Origin: Candidatus Parcubacteria bacterium
GTDB lineage: Bacteria; Patescibacteriota; Patescibacteriia; CAIXNZ01
Length of the DNA: 5,423 nucleotides
Direction: 5' to 3'
NCBI GenBank assembly: GCA_026395675.1
Contig: JAPLYF010000056.1
Coordinates: forward strand, 1-5,423
Shown: positions 1 to 4,634 of the stretch, piece by piece
Numbering within the stretch: the first letter of the stretch is position 1
Layout: each line of letters opens with the position of its first letter
The notes under the pieces: model-generated
Told to the model about the DNA's origin: nothing
Seen by the model: the letters and a program-made list of their open reading frames with translations, nothing else
Databases searched by the model: none
Position numbers and translations under genes: made by a program

Positions 1-376
1 TTCTTAATTCAACTTTGCCTGAACCAGATTTGGCCCAGACATTTTGACCATTATTTTTAAAACCAATGGAAAAATTAACCTTTTCGCTTTTGGTCATTTC
101 AAAATCAGTCTGCGACTGAATCATTTTTATTGCTTCATCGCTAGCTGCATTCGCCTGATTAATAAAAAGAGGATTAACCAAGGAAAGATCTCTGCCTATT
201 AAAGGAACCCTAATTGCCCTATCTAATTGACCCAGAAGCTGGGATACGATGATGATAATAAAAAAAGCTATGATAATACTTATCAAAAAATCAATCTGGG
301 ACTTTTTCTTTATCACAGCTTGGGTTTTTACTTGATTGTATTTCCAGCCAAAAGAATTGGCTAAATAAGTTTTCAT
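1..376 (-). CDS. N-terminal part of a membrane-anchored protein with an NBR1-like Ig segment (possibly SpoIID/LytB-type)
   Basis: The gene enters at base 376 (ATG, read leftward) and runs open to the window edge, giving 125 codons without a stop. The product begins with a basic stretch (VIKKKSQ, residues 21-27), followed by one strong hydrophobic helix (about residues 30-47, rich in Ile and Phe). This looks like an uncleaved membrane anchor with the rest outside the cell. From about residue 97 the pattern VNFSIGFKNNGQNVW resembles the start of an NBR1-type Ig domain (F-x-N-x-G-x-x-x-W). In Patescibacteria such domains often precede SpoIID/LytB-like or other wall-associated domains; that continuation is inferred, since it lies outside the window. 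No Shine-Dalgarno sequence precedes the ATG. A strong promoter lies about 75 bases upstream. The start is chosen because it places the anchor close to the N terminus and no earlier in-frame start fits that promoter better. Confidence 0.7.
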   Translation of the reverse strand, partial: MKTYLANSFGWKYNQVKTQAVIKKKSQIDFLISIIIAFFIIIIVSQLLGQLDRAIRVPLIGRDLSLVNPLFINQANAASDEAIKMIQSQTDFEMTKSEKVNFSIGFKNNGQNVWAKSGSGKVELR

Positions 377-450
377 AGTAAGGTTTTATTTTTGTTTTTG
401 CCCCAAAATTGCCTTTGGAGAGAAAAAGCTTTTTATCTTTTTCTAAATTA

Positions 451-479
451 ATTATATCATTTCTGTCAAGGCCGGTCAA
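451..479 (-). promoter_or_regulatory. Sigma-70-type promoter for the leftward envelope-protein gene
   Basis: Read on the minus strand, there is a -35 box TTGACC (474-479), a 17-base spacer and a perfect -10 box TATAAT (451-456). TGA directly before the -10 box gives an extended -10. Transcription would start near 444, leaving a leader of about 68 bases before the ATG at 376. A second TTGACA inside the spacer is only 7 bases from the -10 box and cannot be its partner. Confidence 0.75.
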
Positions 480-600
480 TGAAAACCGCCTTATTGTTCA
501 AATTTTTTGTTCAGCTAAATTTGCTTATTTTTAGCGAAAAATCACAGTAGCGAATTGAAAAAATAAGGATCTTTTTAGAGTAGCTGCTATTACCATTTAT

Positions 601-629
601 TTATCAAAATACCAAAATTTTGCTATTAT
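601..629 (+). promoter_or_regulatory. Likely promoter of the flippase gene
   Basis: The -35-like box TTATCA (601-606, four of six consensus bases) is separated by 17 bases from TATTAT (624-629, five of six). TGC before the -10 gives an extended -10 motif. Initiation would fall near 636, about 53 bases ahead of the ATG. The leader has no Shine-Dalgarno sequence. Confidence 0.5.
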
Positions 630-688
630 AAATTAAAGTGAATATGTCTATACCCTTTAACCCGCTTATCCTCTAAATATAAATTTTT

Positions 689-2137
689 ATGTCATTAACA
701 AGCAAAATTGCGCATAATACCGCTTATCAATTCGGCGGTAAAATAATTGGTACTATTTTGGGCGTTTTAACTGTGGCTATCATGACCCGCTACCTAGGCA
801 AGATAGGTTTCGGAGAATATTCCACAATCACTGCCTATCTTCAAATCTTTGGAATTTTGATTGACATGGGCTTATCACTGATAATTATCCGGCTTTTGGC
901 TGATACTGAATTTGAAAATCAAAAAGTGATTAATAATGTTTTTACCTTAAGATTCTTTTCCTCTCTTGTCTTTCTGGGACTTGCGCCTTTAATTATAATT
1001 TTTTTACCTTATCCCCTGCTAATTAAAATTGGCGTGGCCATTGCTGACTTATCTTTCTTTTTTTCATCTCTGAATAAGATTTTAATTAGTTTATTTCAAA
1101 AGGAATTAAAAATGCTAAATGTTACCGTAGCCGAGATCGGCGGTCGCTTGGTTCTTTTTGTTTTTGTTTTCATTTTTGCCCTTTACGACTTTGGCCTGCT
1201 GGCCATTATCCTAGCAGTGGTGCTTGGCAGCTTAACAAATTTTTTAATGAATTATTCATCTGCCAAGAAATTTGTAAAAATCAGCTTTGCTTTTGATTGG
1301 CCTGTTTGGCATAAAATTCTTAAATTCACTTGGCCAGTCGCTATTTCTATTGCCTTTAATCTTGTCTACTTTAAAGCAGACACCATAATCTTGTCATTGG
1401 TGCGCAGCCAGTCAGAAGTCGGTTTATATAGCGCTCCATATCGCATTTTGGAAATATTGACAAATTTTATTTATCTATTCATGGGTTTACTCTTCCCTGT
1501 TTTAACCTTTGCCTGGCAGCAAAAAAATCTGGACAGATTTAGGGGCATGATCCAAAAAACCCTTGATATTTTGCTTATTATAACTATTCCCATGATCTTT
1601 GGCACCCTTTTTGTGGCTAAAAGATTAATGCTTCTGATTGCCGGTCCTGAATTTGCCGAATCAGGCCTTATTTTGCAAATTCTTATTTTTGCAACTGCTT
1701 TTATTTTTATTAATTCACTTTTTGGCTATTTAATAGTTGTTATTGATAAACAGAAAAAAATAGTCGGCGCTTATGTTTTTGTAGCTATTTTTTCTCTACT
1801 TGGTTATATATTGACAATTCCAAAATATGGTTATTTTGGAGCCGCTGCTTTTACTATTATTTCTGAAGCTTTAATTTTTATTTTTAATTTTATTATCGTA
1901 ACTAAAACTATTAAATTTATGCCCTCCTTTTCTATTTTGTATAAAGCTATAGCAGCTTCTTTGATAATGTCACTCTTTCTTTATGTTAGCCGAAATCTGA
2001 ATGTAATTGGATTATTTTTTTTAAGCTCCTTAATTTACCTGCTTGCACTTTATTTATTTAAGGGTTTACCCAAGGAATTAATTTTGGAAATGCTAAAAAT
2101 AAAATCTGAACCAGAAGTAGCAAAAATCAATGAGTAA
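689..2137 (+). CDS. Polysaccharide/lipid-linked oligosaccharide flippase (Wzx-like, MOP superfamily)
   Basis: The product is a 482-residue integral membrane protein, the usual length for the polysaccharide transporter (PST/Wzx) branch of the MATE/MOP exporters. These proteins move lipid-linked sugar units across the cytoplasmic membrane for surface polysaccharide assembly. Hydrophobic segments run almost the whole length, consistent with 12-14 helices. The N terminus has the family's amphipathic start followed by the loop motif TRYLGKIGFGEYS (residues 33-45), typical of this family after helix 1. The C-terminal tail (from about residue 460) is short and hydrophilic. The ATG is the first in the frame after the promoter and is preceded by A/T-rich sequence without a ribosome-binding site. 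The gene is monocistronic, ending at a terminator hairpin 23 bases past the stop. No glycosyltransferases lie beside it, so the substrate cannot be inferred. A mycobactin- or peptidoglycan-type (MurJ) role is less likely because the length and N-terminal motif fit PST better. Confidence 0.85.
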   Translation: MSLTSKIAHNTAYQFGGKIIGTILGVLTVAIMTRYLGKIGFGEYSTITAYLQIFGILIDMGLSLIIIRLLADTEFENQKVINNVFTLRFFSSLVFLGLAPLIIIFLPYPLLIKIGVAIADLSFFFSSLNKILISLFQKELKMLNVTVAEIGGRLVLFVFVFIFALYDFGLLAIILAVVLGSLTNFLMNYSSAKKFVKISFAFDWPVWHKILKFTWPVAISIAFNLVYFKADTIILSLVRSQSEVGLYSAPYRILEILTNFIYLFMGLLFPVLTFAWQQKNLDRFRGMIQKTLDILLIITIPMIFGTLFVAKRLMLLIAGPEFAESGLILQILIFATAFIFINSLFGYLIVVIDKQKKIVGAYVFVAIFSLLGYILTIPKYGYFGAAAFTIISEALIFIFNFIIVTKTIKFMPSFSILYKAIAASLIMSLFLYVSRNLNVIGLFFLSSLIYLLALYLFKGLPKELILEMLKIKSEPEVAKINE

Positions 2138-2160
2138 TTAGATTGAATTTATATAAAAAT

Positions 2161-2190
2161 AAAAAGTTCGATAAACTCGAACTTTTTTAT
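2161..2190 (+). terminator. Intrinsic terminator after the flippase gene, probably bidirectional
   Basis: A perfect 11-bp stem (AAAAAGTTCGA, 2161-2171, with TCGAACTTTTT, 2177-2187) closes a 5-base loop TAAAC and is followed by one more T. The A-tract on the other side gives a T-tract on the minus strand. It can therefore also stop leftward transcription coming from the tRNA-Gly side. Confidence 0.85.
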
Positions 2191-2263
2191 TTATGATAAG
2201 TAGAATCAAAACACCATTAGCTTATTGCCGAACATGAATAACTAAAGCCGTACTTGAACAAAA

Positions 2264-2370
2264 AGCGGGTAACGGGAATTTCTGCCTCTGCTCCAGCCTC
2301 CGTCCCGCAGTGCGGGACTGCGGAGGACGGGTAAAGCTACGGCAGACAGGGAACCTGTATCTTTACCTTG
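2264..2370 (-). pseudogene. Broken tRNA-Gly copy: 3' half only, interrupted in the T-loop
   Basis: Segments 2264-2280 and 2351-2370 line up with the 3' half of the intact tRNA-Gly at 2409-2480. The acceptor strand gcgggta corresponds to gcgggcg, the T-stem and loop pieces acggg-aat and gaa-cctgt to accgg-aatcgaa-ccggc, and atct-ttacc-ttg to atct-caacc-ttg. The two pieces are split inside the T-loop by a 70-base palindromic insert. The copy stops in the anticodon loop at 2370, right before CCTG, and its 5' half is not found nearby. The T-stem keeps one A·C mismatch. It cannot make a tRNA; it reads as an older tRNA-Gly gene displaced by the intact copy upstream. Confidence 0.7.
2281..2350. repeat. 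Multi-stem palindromic insert in the T-loop of the tRNA-Gly relic
   Basis: This 70-base GC-rich insert has three nested complementary pairs: CTGCC (2282-2286) with GGCAG (2341-2345), CCTCCG with CGGAGG, and TCCCGC with GCGGGA around an AGT loop (2303-2317 region). It ends in GACAGG against the resumed T-loop. Bases 2317-2338 are identical to 2870-2891, so part of this unit is a repeated module. It is small and has no coding capacity, so it fits a REP/MITE-like element. Confidence 0.7.
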
Positions 2371-2408
2371 CCTGCTCGCCGTACATAGTAAAAAATACCT
2401 ATACAAAG

Positions 2409-2480
2409 AGCGGGCGACCGGAATCGAACCGGCATCTCAACCTTGGAAGGGTTACATACTAACCATTGTACTACACCCGC
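2409..2480 (-). tRNA. tRNA-Gly(UCC)
   Basis: A full 72-base cloverleaf reads on the minus strand. The 7-bp acceptor is GCGGGTG/CGCCCGC with one G·U pair. The D-stem is GTAC/GTAT, and the anticodon stem TAACC/GGTTG closes the loop CTTCCAA (anticodon TCC). The T-stem GCCGG/CCGGT closes loop TTCGAAT. The discriminator is T(U), usual for tRNA-Gly in bacteria. No CCA is encoded; the next bases are CTT. It lies just upstream (in transcription) of the broken tRNA-Gly copy. Confidence 0.97.
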
Positions 2481-2504
2481 AAATAAAAAAATAAAGTATA
2501 TGCT

Positions 2505-2810
2505 TTACCTTAATAATTTCTTCTTTATACTTTTATATTTCTTTTCGCTTATATCACCGCTACTAAGCTTAATTAGTCTTTTCCTAAGAAAAGCTATCCC
2601 TGAAGCGGATTTTAAATATTTCTCAAAATTTTTAGCCGTTTCTTTATTTTCAAAAGCAGCATAAAATATCAACTTCCATGGACGATATTTATTAGTATAA
2701 AGAGACTCACCCGCATTATGTCTTCTTAATCTCTCTTTTAAATCAGTTGAAAATCCTTTATAAATTTGTTTGGGGAACTCCTCGCTTCTAAGAATATAAA
2801 CGTAAAACAT
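2505..2810 (-). CDS. Small GIY-YIG nuclease family protein (UPF0213/YhbQ-like)
   Basis: The 101-residue product is a stand-alone GIY-YIG domain, close to the usual 85-100 residues of this family. The first strand motif is YVYIL (residues 3-7). The second is IYKG (16-19), with Lys in place of the Ile of YIG. The helix LKERLRRHN (24-32) supplies the expected Arg/His residues. Family-typical ends NFEKYLKSASGIAFLRKRL (61 onward) give the likely metal-binding Glu at residue 63. Such domains cut DNA, or in some stand-alone members nick structured nucleic acid; the cellular role of this subfamily is not settled. The gene sits between tRNA-Gly and a pair of palindromic repeats, in the same orientation as the tRNAs. 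The ATG at 2810 follows an A/T-rich stretch without a Shine-Dalgarno sequence. A link to the neighbouring palindromic inserts is possible but is only suggested by position. Confidence 0.88.
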   Translation of the reverse strand: MFYVYILRSEEFPKQIYKGFSTDLKERLRRHNAGESLYTNKYRPWKLIFYAAFENKETAKNFEKYLKSASGIAFLRKRLIKLSSGDISEKKYKSIKKKLLR

Positions 2811-2831
2811 AAAAAAGATTATTTTAAAATG

Positions 2832-2900
2832 GATGTTCTTCGCTCCATCATGCGTAGCAGTTGCCTGCTACTGCGGAGGACGGGTAAAGCTTCGAACATC
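2832..2900. repeat. Palindromic repeat sharing a module with the 2281-2350 insert
   Basis: The outer arms GATGTTC (2832-2838) and GAACATC (2894-2900) enclose an inner hairpin GTAGCAG (2854-2860)/CTGCTAC (2865-2871) with loop TTGC. The 22 bases 2870-2891 (beginning ACTGCGGAGG) are identical to 2317-2338, where they also follow the right arm of a hairpin. The arms differ between the two units, so the conserved piece is the module and not the whole palindrome. Confidence 0.75.
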
Positions 2901-2901
2901 A

Positions 2902-2963
2902 CATTCTTCGCTCCATAATATTGGCCCCGCCGTTCGTAGCCGAGCTAGGCGAGGCGAAGAATG
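2902..2963. repeat. Inverted repeat abutting the tRNA-Pro 3' end
   Basis: CATTCTTCGC (2902-2911) is perfectly complementary to GCGAAGAATG (2954-2963), with a GC-rich interior that includes TAGC/GCTA around CGA (2937-2947). The right arm overlaps two bases of the encoded CCA of tRNA-Pro. The left arm is part of a 13-base direct repeat, TTCTTCGCTCCAT, found at 2836-2848 and 2904-2916, which ties this unit to the previous one. Confidence 0.7.
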
Positions 2964-3038
2964 GTCGGGCTGGTGGGACTTGAACCCACGATCTTCTGGT
3001 CCCAAACCAGACGCGATAGCCAGCTTCGCTACAGCCCG
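2962..3038 (-). tRNA. tRNA-Pro(UGG), CCA encoded
   Basis: The minus strand gives a complete cloverleaf. The acceptor CGGGCTG/CAGCCCG is perfect over 7 bp. The D-stem GCG/CGC and the anticodon stem TCTGG/CCAGA enclose the loop TTTGGGA (anticodon TGG). The T-stem GTGGG/CCCAC encloses TTCAAGT. The discriminator is A, followed directly by CCA at 2964-2962. This is the only tRNA in the window with a genomic CCA and the only one without a broken copy of itself nearby. Confidence 0.97.
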
Positions 3039-3092
3039 TTATTTTGTTTTTACCCAAATGCCTGGGGGCAGAATCAAACTGCCGACGCAAGG

Positions 3093-3124
3093 CCATGCGC
3101 CATTCACTTCGTTCAGATGCATGG
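3093..3124. repeat. Palindromic insert in the anticodon stem of the outer tRNA-Phe
   Basis: CCATGC (3093-3098) pairs with GCATGG (3119-3124) around a less regular 20-base interior. The insert sits between AAGG of the anticodon stem and the sequence taaaattttcag that resumes the anticodon loop. A few A residues beyond the expected sequence at 3126-3128 suggest drift after insertion. Confidence 0.55.
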
Positions 3125-3140
3125 TAAAATTTTCAGCCTG

Positions 3141-3264
3141 CCCTGCACTAAAAATTTACTTTTGCCGAAGGGCAGAATCGAACTGCCAACGCAAGGATTT
3201 TCAGTCCTTCGCTCTACCACTGAGCTACTTCGGCTCATTTATATAAAAATTTTTTAGTGCAGGG
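3141..3264 (-). mobile_element. Inverted-repeat element carrying the intact tRNA-Phe gene
   Basis: The left end CCCTGCACTAAAAA (3141-3154) is the exact reverse complement of the right end TTTTTAGTGCAGGG (3251-3264), and pairing extends a little further with a bulge. Between the ends lies only the tRNA-Phe gene and short A/T spacers. Outside the ends, the outer tRNA-Phe sequence breaks at ttttcag (left, then CCTG) and resumes at tccttcgctcta (right). The element thus interrupts the outer gene at the edge of its anticodon loop. A second element with the same end sequence surrounds tRNA-Ile at 4421-4568. It has no transposase; mobility is inferred. Confidence 0.65.
3163..3234 (-). tRNA. tRNA-Phe(GAA)
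   Basis: A complete 72-base cloverleaf reads on the minus strand. The acceptor is GCCGAAG/CTTCGGC, the D-stem GCTC/GAGC, and the anticodon stem AAGGA/TCCTT encloses CTGAAAA (anticodon GAA). The T-stem GGCAG/CTGCC encloses TTCGATT, with discriminator A. No CCA is encoded. A TATATAAAT stretch lies immediately upstream of the 5' end and may act as a -10 region with initiation close to the mature end. Confidence 0.97.
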
Positions 3265-3276
3265 TCCTTCGCTCTA

Positions 3277-3340
3277 TCCGGCTTCGGCTCGGTTTTATTT
3301 TTGTAATCGCAGAAAAAATTAACTATTCAGCCGAGACGAG
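3277..3340 (+). mobile_element. MITE-like element, copy 1, in the D-loop region of the outer tRNA-Phe
   Basis: This 64-base unit begins with CCGGCTTCGGCTCG (3278-3291) and ends with AGCCGAGACGAG (3329-3340), with an AT-rich centre. Both ends recur in inverted orientation at 4810-4871 around a different AT-rich centre. The ends are partly complementary (TCGGCT with AGCCGA), so the unit can fold into a hairpin. It splits the outer tRNA-Phe exactly between gctcta and ccactgagctac, with no loss of tRNA bases except one extra T at the left edge. Confidence 0.7.
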
Positions 3341-3386
3341 CCACTGAGCTACCCCGGCATAAATAAATCCTTGGCATTTGTGCGGG

Positions 3387-3443
3387 GCTCTACCACTGCC
3401 TGCCCTGAACCGAGCTTGCTCTGGTTCAGGGAGCTACCCATGC
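3387..3443 (-). pseudogene. tRNA 5'-half relic with a palindrome in its D-loop
   Basis: Read leftward from 3443, the sequence gives an acceptor-like strand GCATGGG, then TAGCT, a 33-base insert, and CAGTGGTAGAGC. This is the 5' quarter of a tRNA of the same type as the Phe copies (the D-arm is identical to that of tRNA-Phe). No matching anticodon arm or 3' half follows; the next bases (CCGCACAAATGCC on the minus strand) are not recognisable as tRNA. It is best read as an older decayed copy in the tRNA-Phe cluster. Confidence 0.6.
3399..3431. repeat. Hairpin insert in a tRNA D-loop (CCCTGAACC family)
   Basis: CCCTGAACC (3403-3411) pairs with GGTTCAGGG (3423-3431). Inside it, GAGC (3412-3415) pairs with GCTC (3418-3421) around TT. 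The unit is preceded by CCTG and lies between cactg and agctac of the tRNA relic. The unrelated palindrome at 4740-4774 occupies the same position in another relic. Confidence 0.75.
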
Positions 3444-3486
3444 TCACTAAATATTTTCCTTGACCTATTAAGGGCTCTATCAGATA

Positions 3487-4218
3487 TTAACCCTTATTAT
3501 TAAATAACTTCCTTAACTCATTTGCAAATTCAGTATCTTTCTCAATCAACCATTCATAACTTTTTTTATATGTAGATAATTCATCGTTAATTATATCTTT
3601 CACGCTTTGGGCATCTGGGAAAATATCCTTAAAGTCAATTTTCAGTTTTCTTTTTAATCTTCGCAATAGCATTATACTATATGTCCAAGCATTTCTTTCT
3701 GTCTTGCTTATTGCTTTTGCCAGATCTTCTTGAAATAAAACCCAAAGATCTGGATCATGTATATACTTTCCCTCTTCTTTTTTTAATGTGAAACTTCTAT
3801 GTTCATTACCCGCTTCTTTGATATCCTGCTCTTCCTTTTCATAGTTTATTACATGACCTATTTCATGAAGCAATCCCACAATATCTTTTGCTGATTCCCA
3901 TTCTCCAATTTGAATTAACTTCCATTTAGGCATCGCTGACCAACCTATCCATGGTATTTCCTCTCCCACCTTTTCTTCAAGATGTGCTATATATGGATAA
4001 CTAACAAATTTATATCCCCTGGGTAATAATTGTGCAAAGTCAAAAATAATACCCCTGTCCTTTTCTATCACAATTTTAACCGTGCCATCACTTTGTTCTT
4101 TAGCTTCAAATTTTTCTCCACTCGAAAAATTATAATGATATTCAATAGGCTTTTCATGAGCAGAATAACCAGGAGGAACTTCTAAAAATTGATGCTTTGG
4201 GGAAATCGACTCTTTCAT
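3487..4218 (-). CDS. Predicted cytosolic zinc metalloprotease-like protein (HExxH)
   Basis: The 243-residue product contains the zincin motif HEIGH at residues 118-122, inside GLLHEIGHVINYE, where the two His would bind zinc and Glu would activate water. A downstream ERNAW (174-178) is a good candidate for the third ligand region, as in other zincins where a Glu follows on a later helix. There is no signal peptide or membrane segment, so a cytoplasmic protein is expected. The first ~85 residues are beta-rich and unrecognised; the C-terminal third is charged and helical. I cannot assign a named family or substrate. ImmA/IrrE-like and M48-like proteins share the HExxH core but differ elsewhere. 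The gene stands alone between the tRNA-Phe and tRNA-Ile clusters in the same orientation. The ATG at 4218 follows an A/T-rich run without a Shine-Dalgarno sequence, and the stop is at 3487-3489. Confidence 0.75.
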   Translation of the reverse strand: MKESISPKHQFLEVPPGYSAHEKPIEYHYNFSSGEKFEAKEQSDGTVKIVIEKDRGIIFDFAQLLPRGYKFVSYPYIAHLEEKVGEEIPWIGWSAMPKWKLIQIGEWESAKDIVGLLHEIGHVINYEKEEQDIKEAGNEHRSFTLKKEEGKYIHDPDLWVLFQEDLAKAISKTERNAWTYSIMLLRRLKRKLKIDFKDIFPDAQSVKDIINDELSTYKKSYEWLIEKDTEFANELRKLFNNKG

Positions 4219-4333
4219 AAAAAAATGACATCTTATGTAAAATGGAAAAAGGTTATTTTAAATCCTTACTTTTTCCTCTAATCAATATTTACTTACTACT
4301 CACACTATTTAAAGGTGGGCATAGATGGACTTG

Positions 4334-4355
4334 TCCCAAAGGGATCCCTTCGGGA
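4334..4355. repeat. Near-perfect palindrome in the T-arm of the outer tRNA-Ile
   Basis: A 22-base self-complementary unit runs from TCCC (4334-4337) to GGGA (4352-4355) with the core AAGGGATCCCTT and a single A·C mismatch. It replaces the T-loop side of the T-arm, between acceptor strand ggacttg and aacctcc. Confidence 0.65.
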
Positions 4356-4369
4356 AACCTCCGACCTCC

Positions 4370-4405
4370 GTCGGCCGAAGCCGATTCCGGTCGGCGAAGG
4401 CCGAC
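4370..4405. repeat. Two-stage hairpin inserted at the variable region of the outer tRNA-Ile
   Basis: GTCGGCC (4370-4376) pairs with GGCCGAC (4399-4405). After symmetric GAA/GAA internal bases, GCCGA (4380-4384) pairs with TCGGC (4391-4395) around TTCCGG. GACCTC occurs on both sides (4363-4368, and overlapping the right arm at 4403-4408), which looks like a 6-base target duplication. Confidence 0.7.
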
Positions 4406-4420
4406 CTCGTCATTACAGCG

Positions 4421-4568
4421 CCCTGCATTAAATTTGTGCGCGTGGGAGGAGTCGAACCTCCGACCTCGTCATTATCAGTGACGCGCTCTAACCATCTGAG
4501 CTACACGCGCAAAGTTATAAAACTATTTTAAATGAGCCTTTTGCAGCGGCACAAATTTTAATGCAGGG
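4421..4568 (-). mobile_element. Inverted-repeat element carrying the intact tRNA-Ile gene
   Basis: The left end CCCTGCATTAAATTTGTGC (4421-4439) and right end GCACAAATTTTAATGCAGGG (4549-4568) are reverse complements with a single bulged base. They enclose tRNA-Ile and about 38 bases of spacer; the left end overlaps the 3' edge of the tRNA. The ends match those around tRNA-Phe (CCCTGCAYTAAA). The break in the outer tRNA-Ile falls within its anticodon triplet (tta, then tcag). Mobility is inferred; no enzyme is encoded inside. Confidence 0.65.
4437..4510 (-). tRNA. tRNA-Ile(GAU)
   Basis: A complete 74-base cloverleaf reads on the minus strand. The acceptor is GCGCGTG/CACGCGC, the D-stem GCTC/GAGC, and the anticodon stem CGTCA/TGACG encloses CTGATAA (anticodon GAT). 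The T-stem GGAGG/CCTCC encloses TTCGACT, with discriminator A and no encoded CCA. It lies downstream of the 16S gene, its classical place in bacterial rRNA operons, although a terminator-like hairpin and two relics intervene. Confidence 0.97.
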
Positions 4569-4604
4569 TCAGTGAAATACCAAATAATTATTAAACATCA
4601 GTGA
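4569..4604. repeat. Short direct repeat TCAGTGA flanking a 22-base AT-rich insert
   Basis: TCAGTGA at 4569-4575 recurs at 4598-4604. The sequence is the tRNA-Ile anticodon region (loop and stem), so the second copy may be a target duplication left by an insertion. GGGTCA (4566-4571) and TGACCC (4602-4607) around it are also complementary. Confidence 0.45.
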
Positions 4605-4634
4605 CCCAGCACAAATGCTCTGCATTGTGCTGGG
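4605..4634. repeat. Hairpin insert in the anticodon-stem region of the outer tRNA-Ile
   Basis: CCCAGCACA (4605-4613) pairs with TGTGCTGGG (4626-4634), and the stem continues with ATGC/GCAT around TCT after one bulged A. The unit lies between tga and cgc of the outer tRNA-Ile, where the intact gene reads tgacgcgctc without interruption. Confidence 0.75.

Larger units (their letters stand above)
377..688. other. Divergent intergenic region with two back-to-back promoters
   Basis: This 312-base AT-rich spacer separates the leftward envelope-protein gene from the rightward flippase gene. It contains one good promoter for each direction (451-479 and 601-629). Between them I see no coding region and no convincing hairpin beyond a weak GCTAAA/TTTAGC pair near 513-534. 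A short leftward reading frame covering 291-479 overlaps the promoter and the partial gene in another frame and is judged spurious. Confidence 0.6.
3059..3358 (-). pseudogene. Outer, broken tRNA-Phe gene split by three inserts, one of which carries the intact tRNA-Phe
   Basis: Removing three inserts from this stretch leaves an almost complete second tRNA-Phe. The 3' part lies at 3059-3092: discriminator A, acceptor strand CCCAGGC, T-stem GGCAG/CTGCC with loop TTTGATT, then CCTT of the anticodon stem. The anticodon-loop piece ttttcag is at 3130-3136. The tccttcgctcta piece is at 3265-3276, and the 5' part at 3341-3358 has D-loop, TAGCTC and acceptor GCCGGGG. The two acceptor strands pair with one G·A mismatch. 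The inner gene's GCCGAAG would not pair well with CCCAGGC, which supports one interrupted gene over two unrelated fragments. The copy is not functional as a continuous tRNA. Confidence 0.75.

Noticed and set aside
291..479. 62-residue leftward frame
   Set aside because: It overlaps the first residues of the partial envelope-protein gene in another frame, and its start lies in the -35 box of that gene's promoter.
2443..2664. 73-residue plus-strand frame
   Set aside because: It runs antisense through tRNA-Gly and the GIY-YIG gene and has no support of its own.
2281..2900. CRISPR-like array
   Set aside because: Only two copies of the 22-base module, 530 bases apart with a tRNA and a gene between; no regular spacing.
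2833..3257. Plus-strand reading frames with GLEPTIFWSQ- and WWDLNPRSSGPKPD-like translations
   Set aside because: These are the familiar spurious translations of the antisense strand of tRNA genes (here Pro and Phe); they lie over the tRNAs and inserts and have no protein-like character elsewhere.
3469..3496. TAAGGG/CCCTTA hairpin at the stop of the metalloprotease-like gene
   Set aside because: Only 6 bp, overlaps the coding end and is not followed by a T-run; not a convincing terminator.
4242..4531. Plus-strand frames across the tRNA-Ile region
   Set aside because: They consist of antisense tRNA-Ile and palindrome sequence (RVGGVEPPTSSLS type translation), another common artefact.
4513..4555. 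Promoter for tRNA-Ile using TTGTGC in the right inverted repeat as -35 and TAAAAT as -10
   Set aside because: Only three of six -35 bases match and the spacing is 18; too weak to annotate.
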